Source: Candidatus Cetobacterium colombiensis (GTDB lineage Bacteria; Fusobacteriota; Fusobacteriia; Fusobacteriales; Fusobacteriaceae). From it: a stretch of 64,000 nucleotides of DNA. The position numbers and the translations under genes were made by a program. Each line of letters starts with the position of its first letter. Position 1 is the stretch's first letter. This document shows positions 7,758 to 16,275 of this stretch, in pieces. The stretch is from assembly GCF_033962415.1 (NCBI RefSeq), contig NZ_JAVIKH010000006.1, positions 1-64,000 of the forward strand, given 5' to 3'. The notes beneath the pieces were generated by a model, which worked only from the letters and a program-made list of their open reading frames with translations, was not told where the DNA came from and ran no database searches.

Positions 7758-9443
7758 TTACCAGCTTCCGCCTCCGCCTCCACCAGCTCCTCCACCTGAT
7801 GATCCTCCACCCATAGATGATCCTCCACCTCCAAAATTAGTTGGAGCTTTTGGAGCTGATAGCATTGTATCGTTTAAACTTGTTAAAGAGTTATTAAAAC
7901 TTCCCATAAACGCACCTAAAACAAAAGCCTGTCCCATACTTGGTCCTGAGTACCATTGAGGTGGTTCCACTGACAAATCTTTAAATTTATCCGCCCAAAG
8001 ATCACTAACTCCTAAAACTATTGTAAATGGTAAAATATTATAAAAGTAACTAGAATTTTCTTCTAATAGCATTTCTAATTTCCTTTTTTCCGCTGTTTCT
8101 AAAAATCTTTTAAACCCTAAAATTCTACCTAAAATCTCTGTTCCATAAGAAGTTCTACTTTTTATTTTTCCACTGATTATAAATGTTACTAAAATTGAAA
8201 TTATAGCCAATGCAAAAGTTACCAAAGTATCCATTCCCTCTGTGGCACCAAAATAATAGAAATAACCAAAAGTTGATGCAATTATGAAAAATATAGAAGT
8301 TCTTATTGTTCCACCCATCTGCATACTTTTAGAGCTATACAAAGTTTTCTTACTCATTACTAAATCTATTTCTAAAATTTCAGCTGCTTTTTCAATATGC
8401 TTATAAAATCTATTTCTCAAATCTTTTATATTAACTTTATTAGCAGAGTCTTTATACATGGCTAAAGCTTTAAACATATATTTTTCAAACTCTTTTTCAC
8501 TTTCAATATCATCTTTTAAAAACTCAATTTCAAATTCTACTCTTGAAAACAAACTATTTTTACCTATCTCATTTATTTTTAAATATCCCTTATTTGCCCA
8601 GTAAAAAATTAAACTCGTTAAATCTTTTGAATGGATAATTCCATCTATATAGTACCCCACTTCTGTTGGAGTTAAATTATCTGGTGCATAAAATTCTACA
8701 GTTTGTATTATTTGACTTTTATCTTTATATTTTTTATAAAACCAAATAGCTATCCCTGGAATAGCTAAATATATTAAATATAAAATTCCTTTAAATAGAT
8801 AAAATATCATTTTTTCTTCTGTAAAATTAAAATATCCCTTAGGTAAAGGTAAAGCTATTGTCACACTTTCTTTTGGATTTAAAGCCACTGTTGTATAACC
8901 ACTTATTGTATTCCCATTTACAGTCCATTTTACTCCAGAAGTGTTTGTACTTCCATATTGTCCCAAGGTAAAGTTAACTTTGCTACTATCAAAACTTTTA
9001 GGTAACTCTATTGAAAACTCAACTTTTTTTATAGTTGTATCCCAATCGTTTCCAATTAAGTTATAATAAACCTCATCATAACTTGAATTTCGATTCCATC
9101 CTATGTTATAAGTATAATTTATCAAATAATTTTTAATTCCAGTTAGATAAACATTTGGATTTCCCAATCTCAAATAGATATAGTTTCCCTCATCTTTAGC
9201 TGCAGTTTGAACATTTGTTTTTACATTTGAAACTTTAATCTCTCTTCCATTAAACTCTTCTGGAATTACTCTATATATACCTCTTCTTGGCTCTAAAAAA
9301 TCCACTCTTATATTTTCACTTACATCATATATATTTTTCTCGTTTATCTTTATATCCACCTTGTAGTTATCTATTATGTACCCTGTATCGGCAAAAATAG
9401 ATGTAACTAAAAGAAAAAATAAACTAAAACTGAACTTTAACAT
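7758..9443 (-). CDS. DUF2207-domain membrane protein
   Basis: A protein of about 561 residues. I start it at 9443, where GAGGAAAGACAAA precedes ATG and a signal peptide (MLKFSFSLFFLLVTSIFA) begins. The N-terminal 200 residues match the extracytoplasmic DUF2207 beta domain. Membrane segments follow near residues 215-235 and again in the middle of the protein. The C-terminus ends in a Gly/Ser-rich tail (GGGSSGGGAGGGGGGSW), typical of this family. The gene overlaps the end of the LemA gene by 20 bp, a pairing common across bacteria. The molecular role is unknown; it probably acts at the cell envelope with LemA. Confidence 0.85.
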   Translation of the reverse strand: MLKFSFSLFFLLVTSIFADTGYIIDNYKVDIKINEKNIYDVSENIRVDFLEPRRGIYRVIPEEFNGREIKVSNVKTNVQTAAKDEGNYIYLRLGNPNVYLTGIKNYLINYTYNIGWNRNSSYDEVYYNLIGNDWDTTIKKVEFSIELPKSFDSSKVNFTLGQYGSTNTSGVKWTVNGNTISGYTTVALNPKESVTIALPLPKGYFNFTEEKMIFYLFKGILYLIYLAIPGIAIWFYKKYKDKSQIIQTVEFYAPDNLTPTEVGYYIDGIIHSKDLTSLIFYWANKGYLKINEIGKNSLFSRVEFEIEFLKDDIESEKEFEKYMFKALAMYKDSANKVNIKDLRNRFYKHIEKAAEILEIDLVMSKKTLYSSKSMQMGGTIRTSIFFIIASTFGYFYYFGATEGMDTLVTFALAIISILVTFIISGKIKSRTSYGTEILGRILGFKRFLETAEKRKLEMLLEENSSYFYNILPFTIVLGVSDLWADKFKDLSVEPPQWYSGPSMGQAFVLGAFMGSFNNSLTSLNDTMLSAPKAPTNFGGGGSSMGGGSSGGGAGGGGGGSW

Positions 9444-9978
9444 TTTGTCTTTCCTCTTCAGTTTCAACTTTAAAGAATGGATATTTTTTAAATCCAAAGT
9501 TATTAGCCACTATAACACTTGGAAATGTTTCACACATTGTATTATATACTCTTACACTACCGTTGTAATATTTTCTAGCTTGTAAAATATCCTCTTCAAT
9601 TTTTACTAATTCATTTTGTAGCTTCATAAAATTCTCATTTGCTTTTAATTCAGGATAACTTTCTGTTAAAGCAAACAATTTTCCTAAAGCTCCTGTTATC
9701 ATGTTTTCATTTTCAATCTTTTCTGCAGGAGATGTTGCTGACATATATCTTGTTCTAGCTGCGACTACTGCTTCTAAAGTGCTTCCCTCATAGTTTTTAT
9801 AACCTTTCACTGTTTCTACTAAATTTGGAATTAAATCATATCTCTTTTTTAAATACGCATCAATTGTAGAAAACGCTTCCTCAACAAAATTTCTTTCTTT
9901 TACTAATTTGTTATACGCACCAATAACGTATATTACTAAAATTACTATCAATCCTATTAAAATTATTCCAAATATCAT
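9424..9978 (-). CDS. lemA: LemA family protein
   Basis: A 184-residue protein with an N-terminal membrane anchor (FGIILIGLIVILVIYVIGAYN) followed by the helical LemA domain. The domain shows the family signatures FVEEAFSTIDAYLKKRYDLIPNLVETV and NELVKIEEDILQARKYYNGSVRVYN. LemA proteins are membrane-bound helical-bundle proteins of unclear function, often encoded with DUF2207 partners as here. The gene starts the two-gene operon, with GGAGG a few bases upstream of ATG. Its last codons overlap the DUF2207 start, which implies coupled translation. Confidence 0.92.
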   Translation of the reverse strand: MIFGIILIGLIVILVIYVIGAYNKLVKERNFVEEAFSTIDAYLKKRYDLIPNLVETVKGYKNYEGSTLEAVVAARTRYMSATSPAEKIENENMITGALGKLFALTESYPELKANENFMKLQNELVKIEEDILQARKYYNGSVRVYNTMCETFPSVIVANNFGFKKYPFFKVETEEERQNVKVQF

Positions 9979-10068
9979 AAATTTCCTCCTACTATTTTTT
10001 TCTTTTCTGTATTATACTATATTTATTTTTAAATCCTTATGAAAATGTTTTATATGGAGGTTTTTTAA

Positions 10069-10437
10069 TTGAAAAAAAATTTTTTTATGATTTTAGGTTT
10101 TTTATTTTTATTCTTAGGAATACTTGGGGCCATTCTCCCTGTTATCCCAACAGTACCATTTCTATTGGCTGCCGCGTATTTTTTTGAAAAAGGATCTGAG
10201 AGAATTTATAACTGGCTGATAACTAATCCATATTTTGGAGAACATTTAAAAAATTATAGAGTGCACAAAGGAATGACAAAAAGAAATAAAATTATTGCTA
10301 TTATTTCCTCTATTTTTGGTATTTCTTTTGGAATATATTTTATGCCTTTTTCAATTGGAAAAGCTATATTGTTTTTTGTTTTAATTGGAGTTATTATACA
10401 TATAATCAAAATAGAAACTATAAAAAAAGACTCTTAA
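10069..10437 (+). CDS. ybaN: YbaN family (DUF454) membrane protein
   Basis: A 122-residue protein begun at a TTG codon with GGAGG nine bases upstream. It has two or three hydrophobic helices and the DUF454 hallmark GILGAILPVIPTVPFLLAAAYFFEKGSERIYNWL near the N-terminus, followed by the YFGEHLKNYR segment. It is an inner-membrane protein of unknown function. No operon partners are evident: LemA is divergent, and the downstream regulator has its own promoter. Confidence 0.85.
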   Translation: MKKNFFMILGFLFLFLGILGAILPVIPTVPFLLAAAYFFEKGSERIYNWLITNPYFGEHLKNYRVHKGMTKRNKIIAIISSIFGISFGIYFMPFSIGKAILFFVLIGVIIHIIKIETIKKDS

Positions 10438-10512
10438 TATACTTATAGAAAGTTTTTATTTGTTCTTTGTTGTTTTTTTTAAAATTTTTCTTATTTTATT
10501 TCTGTCTTCTAT

Positions 10513-10522
10513 ATGGTAAAGT
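10513..10522 (+). promoter_or_regulatory. Extended -10 promoter of the first large regulator
   Basis: TATGG-TAAAGT (hexamer 10517-10522) aligns with TGG-TACACT ahead of the paralogue at 16276. Transcription would start near 10528-10530, downstream of the ATG at 10526. That ATG is then unlikely to be in the mRNA. Confidence 0.45.
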
Positions 10523-10540
10523 ATAATGGGGGTGGTTCAA

Positions 10541-11926
10541 ATTAATACAACTAATATCAATATACTAACACTTTTATCACAGGGGGAATTTTCTTTAGAC
10601 GAATTATCTACATATCTAAATCTTGAAAAAAAATCTATTTATAAAAATATTCATCTAATTAATATTTTTTTACAAGATGAAAAACTTTCTCAAATTAAAC
10701 TTACAAAAAATCTTTATTCTTTAAATTTAAATCGTGAACAATGGAAAAAACTTTTTTCTAGAAAAGATTTCATAACTAGTGATGAAATTGTTGACTATCT
10801 TTATATTAAATTCATTCATAATGGATTTATAAATTTAGAAGCTGAAAAGGAGATTTTAAATGTCTCTAGAAGCTCTGTTATACGTTATTTTAATGAAATT
10901 AAATCCTTACTTAGTAATAACGGTACCCAATATATCTATTTAACAGGAAAGGGTTTAAAAATTGTTTCTTTAGGAGAGCTTGATAAAAATACTTTTTGTA
11001 AAAAATTAATTAAATTTTTTGTAAAATGTGATTTTTCTTTAAATCATTCTATCTTTATAACTAATCTTATTAAAGATTATAAAATGAAGGATTTACTAAA
11101 TAGTCTTTATAATATTTTTAAAAACTTAAATATTCCCACTACACATTTTATAATCTCATTTTTATGTTCTCTATATATTTGCAACAATATTTTTAATGGT
11201 TTTGACTTTAAAGGTAATTATAAATATGAAAATTATTTAGAAATTGAACAAATGGTAAAATTAAAATTAAAAGATTATAACTCTAATTATCAACAGCAAG
11301 TTTTCTATTTTATAGTTAAACTTTTAAATAAAGATCTTAACTTTGAAAATGATACTTTAGATAAAGCCTTGAAAATCATTGAAAAACTTAAATTAAAATT
11401 AAACCTAGAAAACCTCAATGAATCTTTAGAATATTTAATATTAAAAAAGATATGCTTTTCTATATTCAAGTATGAAAATCAAATTTTTAAAATTAGAAAT
11501 ATAAAAACAACAAATCGAGAACAGAAACTTCTAATTGTTTTAGATGATATTTTAAAAGATTTAAATTTAAATCTTTTCCATTGTGATAAAATTGCAATTA
11601 TTCATATACTTAAAAAAGTTGTCATAGATTATAATAAACATCGGGTTAAAAATATTTTATTACTTTTTAACGAAGTAGTTATATCAGACGATATTTATTT
11701 AGAAAAAAATTTAAAAGTCTATCATGACTCTTTGTCTTTTGATATAGAGCCAACATTTTTTTATAAATTAAATTATAAAAATTATACTAAAAAATATGAC
11801 TTAATTTTAACAGATGAACCACATTTAAATATTGATGCTATTACAATTTCAAGTTTTAGTTACATTAGAATTTTAGATGCTATTAATAACTATGTTTTTG
11901 ATATAAGTTTGGATAAAGTTAACTAA
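10541..11926 (+). CDS. Mga/BglG-like transcriptional regulator, paralogue 1 (probable ATT start)
   Basis: About 461 residues. It has an N-terminal helix-turn-helix (residues about 1-45), a second HTH near 100-150 (LNVSRSSVIRYFNEIKSLL, preceding a GKGL turn), helical PRD-like segments, and a C-terminal alpha/beta part reminiscent of EIIB. The paralogues at 16276 and 17730 begin MNTTAAN after GGxGGTGG. Here the aligned residues INTTNIN follow GGGGGTGG with an ATT codon at 10541. An in-frame ATG at 10526 lies before the Shine-Dalgarno and probably before the transcription start, so ATT is the better start. No EIIA domain or obvious conserved PRD phospho-histidines were found. The target is unknown. 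Confidence 0.7.
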   Translation: MNTTNINILTLLSQGEFSLDELSTYLNLEKKSIYKNIHLINIFLQDEKLSQIKLTKNLYSLNLNREQWKKLFSRKDFITSDEIVDYLYIKFIHNGFINLEAEKEILNVSRSSVIRYFNEIKSLLSNNGTQYIYLTGKGLKIVSLGELDKNTFCKKLIKFFVKCDFSLNHSIFITNLIKDYKMKDLLNSLYNIFKNLNIPTTHFIISFLCSLYICNNIFNGFDFKGNYKYENYLEIEQMVKLKLKDYNSNYQQQVFYFIVKLLNKDLNFENDTLDKALKIIEKLKLKLNLENLNESLEYLILKKICFSIFKYENQIFKIRNIKTTNREQKLLIVLDDILKDLNLNLFHCDKIAIIHILKKVVIDYNKHRVKNILLLFNEVVISDDIYLEKNLKVYHDSLSFDIEPTFFYKLNYKNYTKKYDLILTDEPHLNIDAITISSFSYIRILDAINNYVFDISLDKVN

Positions 11927-12010
11927 ATATATCATTTATATTTTGAATGTTTTATTTTTTTTATATAGATGATATACTATATTAATACTATCTTTTGAAA
12001 GGAAAATAGA

Positions 12011-13390
12011 ATGAAAGCAAATATTACTACTAATCACATTAGAGTTTATAAGTTATTATCTTTTCTTCCAAACGAAAATTTAAATTTCATTTGTAATTTT
12101 TTAAAAATGAATAAACAAAATGTTATTTTATATATAAAACAAATTTATTCCTATATAAATGAAGATAATTCTTCTGTTTTGATTAATGAAATAATTGAAA
12201 AAATAATATCATCACCAGAATTAATAGATATCTTAAAAGAAAAACAAATTTTTACAAGGGAAGATCGGATATTTTACATAATTTTAAAACTACTTAGAGA
12301 TCACAAAGTCAATTTAAATGCTCTATCTACAGCTCTTCATATATCTAGAAGAACTTTAAATGATGATTTAATTGCTGTTAAAAAATGTTTGACTCACTAT
12401 AATCTAAATATTTTTAGCATACCAAGTAAAGGAATTGAATTAAGGGGAAATATAGAGGACACTCGTACTTGTGCTCTATCCTATCTTTTTAAATTTTTAG
12501 TAGAATTTAATGAGTTACCTCTATTAATGACTAGAGATTACATAAGTTTTTTTGAAAAAAATATGTATAAAAATTTGAATAACGATATTGATTATTTTGT
12601 TAATACTTTTGAATTTGATTTATTTATAAATAATAAAAAGTTAATTAAAAGCTTATATATAGTTTATAACTATAATTCCCATGGACAAAAAATAAAAAAT
12701 TTATCTCTTAATGAATTTAAAAATTATTTTCAAGAAATTTTTATACCTAAACATCTTGAAAAAGCTTATAATTTTTTTAAAAATTCAAGCTTAGGAGACT
12801 TATCTATAAAATATATTGATTTTTTAATTTTAACTTTAAAGTTTTGTAATGGTTCTTTAAAAAAAGATAACTTTTCCTTAAAAAATGATTTACATAAAAT
12901 AAAAAAAACTTTCTCCAATATTGGCTTTAAAGTTTCTCAAGATAATTTTTTAGAAAAATTTCTTCATAGAATAAATATTGCAAGTAACCAAAGTTTATTT
13001 TTATCCATGATTGATTTATCTTTTTTAAACTTAAATTTAAATATTAAAATTAAGCTTGAATGTTATCAAATTTTTATAGAGCTAAGAAAAATTTATTATA
13101 ATATACAATTTTCCAATGTTATATATATATACCTTTGGAATTTAAATAGAAACAACCTTAAAGAAACTATAAATACAATAGTTGTCTTTAAAGACCTTCC
13201 TAAATTTTTACATCCAGTTATTAAAAATAGTTTTCTTCTAAAAGAAAATATTAAAATATCTCAATTTGTAAGATATCTTGATATTGACTTATACGTTCTC
13301 AATAAAGAAAATTATTTTTTTATAACTTTTGAAAATTTAAATTTAGAGAATAAATATTCTTTTATTAAATATTATTCTTTATCATTATAA
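12011..13390 (+). CDS. Mga/BglG-like transcriptional regulator, paralogue 2
   Basis: A 459-residue protein with AAAGGAAAAT before its ATG. The second HTH is clear at about residues 95-140 (STALHISRRTLNDDLIAVKKCL), followed by the SIPSKGIELRG turn typical of the BglG/Mga HTH. The rest is helical and Asn/Lys-rich, with no recognisable EIIA or EIIB signature. It follows paralogue 1 by 84 bp in the same direction, with its own A/T-rich promoter region. It is more diverged than the other four. It is probably a DNA-binding regulator of carbohydrate or envelope genes; no target can be named. Confidence 0.7.
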   Translation: MKANITTNHIRVYKLLSFLPNENLNFICNFLKMNKQNVILYIKQIYSYINEDNSSVLINEIIEKIISSPELIDILKEKQIFTREDRIFYIILKLLRDHKVNLNALSTALHISRRTLNDDLIAVKKCLTHYNLNIFSIPSKGIELRGNIEDTRTCALSYLFKFLVEFNELPLLMTRDYISFFEKNMYKNLNNDIDYFVNTFEFDLFINNKKLIKSLYIVYNYNSHGQKIKNLSLNEFKNYFQEIFIPKHLEKAYNFFKNSSLGDLSIKYIDFLILTLKFCNGSLKKDNFSLKNDLHKIKKTFSNIGFKVSQDNFLEKFLHRINIASNQSLFLSMIDLSFLNLNLNIKIKLECYQIFIELRKIYYNIQFSNVIYIYLWNLNRNNLKETINTIVVFKDLPKFLHPVIKNSFLLKENIKISQFVRYLDIDLYVLNKENYFFITFENLNLENKYSFIKYYSLSL

Positions 13391-13417
13391 ATAACCTTCG
13401 TAAAATACGAGGGTTAT
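13391..13417. terminator. Terminator between regulator 2 and the MarR-type gene
   Basis: ATAACCTTCGTA (13391-13402) pairs with TACGAGGGTTAT (13406-13417), followed by ATTTTT on the plus strand. It overlaps the stop codon of the convergent MarR-type gene. Confidence 0.75.
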
Positions 13418-13704
13418 ATTTTTAATATTTGCATTAATTTAATTTTACTACACAAATCCTTTCCCATTTTTGTTGGATGTAATCTGAAAACCCTTTTATC
13501 ATCAAATACTCCGTATTTTTGAATTAAACTTTCTTGCTCTAATTTCTTTAAACAAAGTGAAATTGATCCCTTTGATAGCTCCATTTCCTTTGTTAACTCA
13601 CATAGAGTTATTCCTGGCACTTCATTTATTCTTCTTAAAATTTTTTCATGAGTTAAATTAATATGGTATTTACTTAACTCCTTTTTTAAATCTGACTTAC
13701 ACAT
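13414..13704 (-). CDS. Small MarR-type winged-helix regulator under riboswitch control
   Basis: A 96-residue protein that is almost entirely a winged helix. A recognition-helix region (TLCELTKEMELSKGSISLCLKKLEQESLIQKY, about residues 34-65) is followed by a FDDKRVFRLHPTKMGKDL wing as in MarR proteins. It lacks the long dimerisation helices of full MarR proteins (about 140 residues), so it is either a short variant or another wHTH family. GGGGTGTTATATT precedes ATG. It is preceded on the same strand by a c-di-GMP-I riboswitch and terminator, so its expression should respond to cyclic di-GMP. Its targets are unknown. Confidence 0.7.
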   Translation of the reverse strand: MCKSDLKKELSKYHINLTHEKILRRINEVPGITLCELTKEMELSKGSISLCLKKLEQESLIQKYGVFDDKRVFRLHPTKMGKDLCSKIKLMQILKI

Positions 13705-13797
13705 AATATAACACCCCTAATTTTTTATTTATGTATATATATTATTATATTTTTTTATATTTTCCTTTTTAAAAGCTAGTTTTTCCAAAAAAAAATA

Positions 13798-13826
13798 CAC
13801 CTATCCCACTAACTAATGAATAAGTG
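13798..13826 (-). terminator. Intrinsic terminator serving as riboswitch expression platform
   Basis: On the minus strand CACTTATTC (13826-13818) pairs with GGATAGGTG (13806-13798), followed by TATTTTTTTTT. Its 5' arm continues the 3' side of the riboswitch P1 stem, so the two structures compete. Confidence 0.7.
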
Positions 13827-13896
13827 CAACTGGCTGCCATTTTAAAGGCCCTATAGCTTTGCGCCCTACGGTTTCCCGAAGTTTGCCTATTTTATT
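13821..13896 (-). promoter_or_regulatory. Cyclic di-GMP-I (GEMM) riboswitch
   Basis: On the minus strand the conserved core reads GGCAAAC, then a hairpin closed by a GAAA tetraloop (CTTCGG-GAAA-CCGTAG), then GGCGCAAAGC, then AGGGCC with the tetraloop-receptor side, and ATGGCAGCCAGTTGC at the 3' end. These are the invariant elements of the c-di-GMP-I aptamer in the correct order and spacing. P1 would pair the A/T-rich 5' flank plus GGCAA with TTGC plus the following ACTTAT. Because ACTTAT is also the 5' arm of the downstream terminator, ligand-stabilised P1 should favour read-through (an ON switch, inferred). The controlled gene is the MarR-type regulator. Confidence 0.85.
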
Positions 13897-13959
13897 TAAT
13901 ATATTATATAACTTTTTGATAGATTTAACAACTTTAAATTCTTTAAAAACTTCTAAAAA

Positions 13960-13990
13960 AAATAAGATGAAGCTTTGCTCCATCTTATTT
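13960..13990 (-). terminator. Terminator of the cold-shock gene
   Basis: AAATAAGATG pairs with CATCTTATTT around an AAGCTTTGCTC loop. On the minus strand it is followed by eight T residues. Confidence 0.8.
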
Positions 13991-14013
13991 ATATATTATT
14001 ATTAGGATTAGGC

Positions 14014-14214
14014 TTAGTTAGCTTGAACCTCTTTTGCTAAAGGACCTTTATCTCCATTCTCAATTTTGAATGAAACGTTTTGCCCCTCCTCTAAAAATCT
14101 GAATCCATCCCCGATAATTCCAGAAAAGTGTACGAAGTAATCTTTACCTTCCTCACAAGTTAAAAATCCAAATCCTTTCTCTTTGTTAAACCATTTTACT
14201 GTACCTTTTGTCAT
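14014..14214 (-). CDS. Cold-shock protein (CspA family)
   Basis: A 66-residue single cold-shock domain starting at 14214, where CGGAGGGG precedes ATG; the longer in-frame extension upstream is not protein-like. It has the RNP1 motif KGFGFLT (about residues 15-21) and the RNP2-like DYFVHFSGI, and ends [14 protein letters not shown]. It binds single-stranded nucleic acid as an RNA chaperone. It is transcribed alone, with its own terminator. An A/T-rich leader of about 100 bases precedes it, in which I could not identify a defined cold box. Confidence 0.95.
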   Translation of the reverse strand: MTKGTVKWFNKEKGFGFLTCEEGKDYFVHFSGIIGDGFRFLEEGQNVSFKIENGDKGPLAKEVQAN

Positions 14215-14448
14215 TTTGTTTCCCCTCCGCATTTTAAAAGCTTTTAGAAAGTTATATTTACTTCCTATATGAATTAATAATATCATATATAATTAATAAA
14301 TTAAATATTCCAATTTTTCTTTTTGCAAAATCAAATGTGGTATGTATTCTAAAAATATTTTTTAATGTTATTGCAGGTTATTCCTAAAAAATATAGAAAG
14401 ATAAAATATAAGATAATTTATATTAATAATTAAATTTTAGGAGGCTAT

Positions 14449-15288
14449 ATGACTAATGTTATTGAAATGCAAAATTTTGCAAAAGATATTCGAAAAGAAA
14501 CACTGAAAATATTTTTAAATAGAGGATTCGGTCATATTGGAGGTGCTCTTTCAATTATTGAAACCCTTGCTGTTTTATATTCAACTATGAAAATAAACCC
14601 CGAAAACCCAAAAGATTTAAATCGAGATTTTTTTATTTTATCTAAGGGTCATGCAAGTCCAAGTCTTTATGCTGCACTAGCACTAAAAGGATTCTTTCCA
14701 AAGGACTGGTTGTACACACTAAATGACAATGGTACTAATTTACCCAGTCATCCAAATAGGAATTTAACTCCAGGAATTGATATGTCAACAGGTTCTTTAG
14801 GTCAAGGAATCTCTGCTGCTGTTGGAGTTGCCCTTGGATTAAAAAGAGATAATAGTGAACGAAAAGTTTATTGTATTGTAGGAGATGGTGAATTAAACGA
14901 AGGACAATGCTGGGAAGCTATTCAATTTGCTGCACATTTTAAATTAACTAATTTTACTCTTTTTATAGATAACAACAAAAAGCAACTAGATGGTCCAAAT
15001 GATGAAATTTGTGAGACATTTAGTTTTTTAGAAAAACTTAGAAGCTTTGGATTTCATTCTATACAAGTTAAAGGAAACTCCGTTGAAGAGATATATTCAG
15101 CAATTAAAGCAAATAATTTTGAAAAACCTAAAGCTATTGTTTTAGATACTGTGAAAGGTCAAGGGGTTAAATATTTTGAAGATTTAAAAGATAATCATCA
15201 TGTTAAATTTAATGATGAAATGAAAGGAGTTCTTCTTTGGGAGATTCAAAATTTTGAAAGTGAAGGAGATGATGATATAAATGAGTAA
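14449..15288 (+). CDS. Transketolase, N-terminal (thiamine diphosphate-binding) subunit
   Basis: A 279-residue protein corresponding to the first third of transketolase. It has the ILSKGHASPSLYAAL segment (His contacting substrate) near residue 65 and the ThDP/metal motif GDGELNEGQCWEA near residue 145, closed by NN. GGAGG precedes ATG. It overlaps the downstream half by 8 bp, so the subunits are made together as a heteromeric enzyme. Split transketolases of this kind serve the non-oxidative pentose phosphate pathway, or sugar-specific operons. The pair is flanked by the Mga/BglG-like regulators, which may control it (inference from position). Confidence 0.92.
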   Translation: MTNVIEMQNFAKDIRKETLKIFLNRGFGHIGGALSIIETLAVLYSTMKINPENPKDLNRDFFILSKGHASPSLYAALALKGFFPKDWLYTLNDNGTNLPSHPNRNLTPGIDMSTGSLGQGISAAVGVALGLKRDNSERKVYCIVGDGELNEGQCWEAIQFAAHFKLTNFTLFIDNNKKQLDGPNDEICETFSFLEKLRSFGFHSIQVKGNSVEEIYSAIKANNFEKPKAIVLDTVKGQGVKYFEDLKDNHHVKFNDEMKGVLLWEIQNFESEGDDDINE

Positions 15289-16231
15289 TATAATACTTGA
15301 AAATATAGAGATGAGAAAAGTTTATAGTGAAACTTTAAAAGAACTTATTGAAAAAGATAAAAATGTATACGTTGTTGAAGCTGATTTATCTGAAGCTATT
15401 ACTACAAATACTATTGGAACTGATTATCCTGAGAATTTTGTAAACTGTGGAATAATGGAGGCTAATATGGTTGGAGTTGCCAGTGGATTATCCCTTCTTG
15501 GGAAAATACCTTTCATTCATACTTTTACACCATTTGCCACTAGAAGATGTTATGATCAACTTTATTTATCTGGGGGATATGCTAAAACAAACATTAGAAT
15601 TTTAGGTTCTGACACTGGAATAGCTGCTCAATATAATGGTGGAACTCACACTTCTTTTGAAGATATTGCTCTTATGAGAGAGATTCCTCAGGCTACTGTT
15701 ATGACTGCAACTGATTCTACAATGCTTAAAAAACTTCTATATAAAATTAAAGATTTATATGGTATCTACTACATTAGTACTGTTAGAAAAATTACTTATA
15801 AAATTTACGAAGAAACAGAAAATTTTGAAATTGGAAAAGGTAAGGTTTTAAAAGATGGTAACGATTTAACTATAATTGCCACTGGAATAATGGTTGCCGA
15901 AGCTTTAAAAGCTGCAGAGGAACTAGAAAAAACTGGCATTTCTGTGGCTGTTATTGATATGTTTACCATTAAACCTTTAGATAAAGATTTAATTATTGAA
16001 TACGCTAAAAAAACTAAAAAAATTATCACTGCTGAAAATCACAATATTTTAGGCGGTCTTGGAAGTGCTGTGGCTGAGACACTTGTGGAAAATTATCCAG
16101 TTCCTATGAAAAGAGTTGGAGTGGAAGAAAGATTTGGACAAGTTGGTACACAAGACTTTTTGCAAAAAGAGTATGAGCTAACTGCAGAAAAAATTATAAA
16201 TAAATTTAAAGAGTTTGATAAAATATTTTAA
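15281..16231 (+). CDS. Transketolase, C-terminal subunit
   Basis: A 316-residue protein holding the pyrimidine-binding and C-terminal transketolase domains. It has the DLSEAITTN start, the ENFVNCGIMEANMVGVASGLS segment near residue 55 (catalytic Glu in GIMEANM), and a C-terminal IDMFTIKPLDKDLI/ AENHNILGGLGSAVAE region. It completes the split enzyme begun by the overlapping upstream gene. No terminator was found between its end and the next regulator, 44 bp downstream, although that gene has its own extended -10. Confidence 0.92.
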   Translation: MSNIILENIEMRKVYSETLKELIEKDKNVYVVEADLSEAITTNTIGTDYPENFVNCGIMEANMVGVASGLSLLGKIPFIHTFTPFATRRCYDQLYLSGGYAKTNIRILGSDTGIAAQYNGGTHTSFEDIALMREIPQATVMTATDSTMLKKLLYKIKDLYGIYYISTVRKITYKIYEETENFEIGKGKVLKDGNDLTIIATGIMVAEALKAAEELEKTGISVAVIDMFTIKPLDKDLIIEYAKKTKKIITAENHNILGGLGSAVAETLVENYPVPMKRVGVEERFGQVGTQDFLQKEYELTAEKIINKFKEFDKIF

Positions 16232-16245
16232 TCTCACCCCATTTA

Positions 16246-16254
16246 TGGTACACT
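16246..16254 (+). promoter_or_regulatory. Extended -10 promoter of regulator paralogue 3
   Basis: TGG-TACACT (hexamer 16249-16254) lies 21 bp upstream of the ATG. It matches the arrangement upstream of paralogue 1. Confidence 0.4.
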
Positions 16255-16275
16255 ATTAATATCGGGGGTGGTATG

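Noticed and set aside
10526-10540. ATG at 10526 as the start of regulator paralogue 1
   Set aside because: It precedes the Shine-Dalgarno sequence, probably lies upstream of the transcription start, and adds five residues absent from the paralogues.
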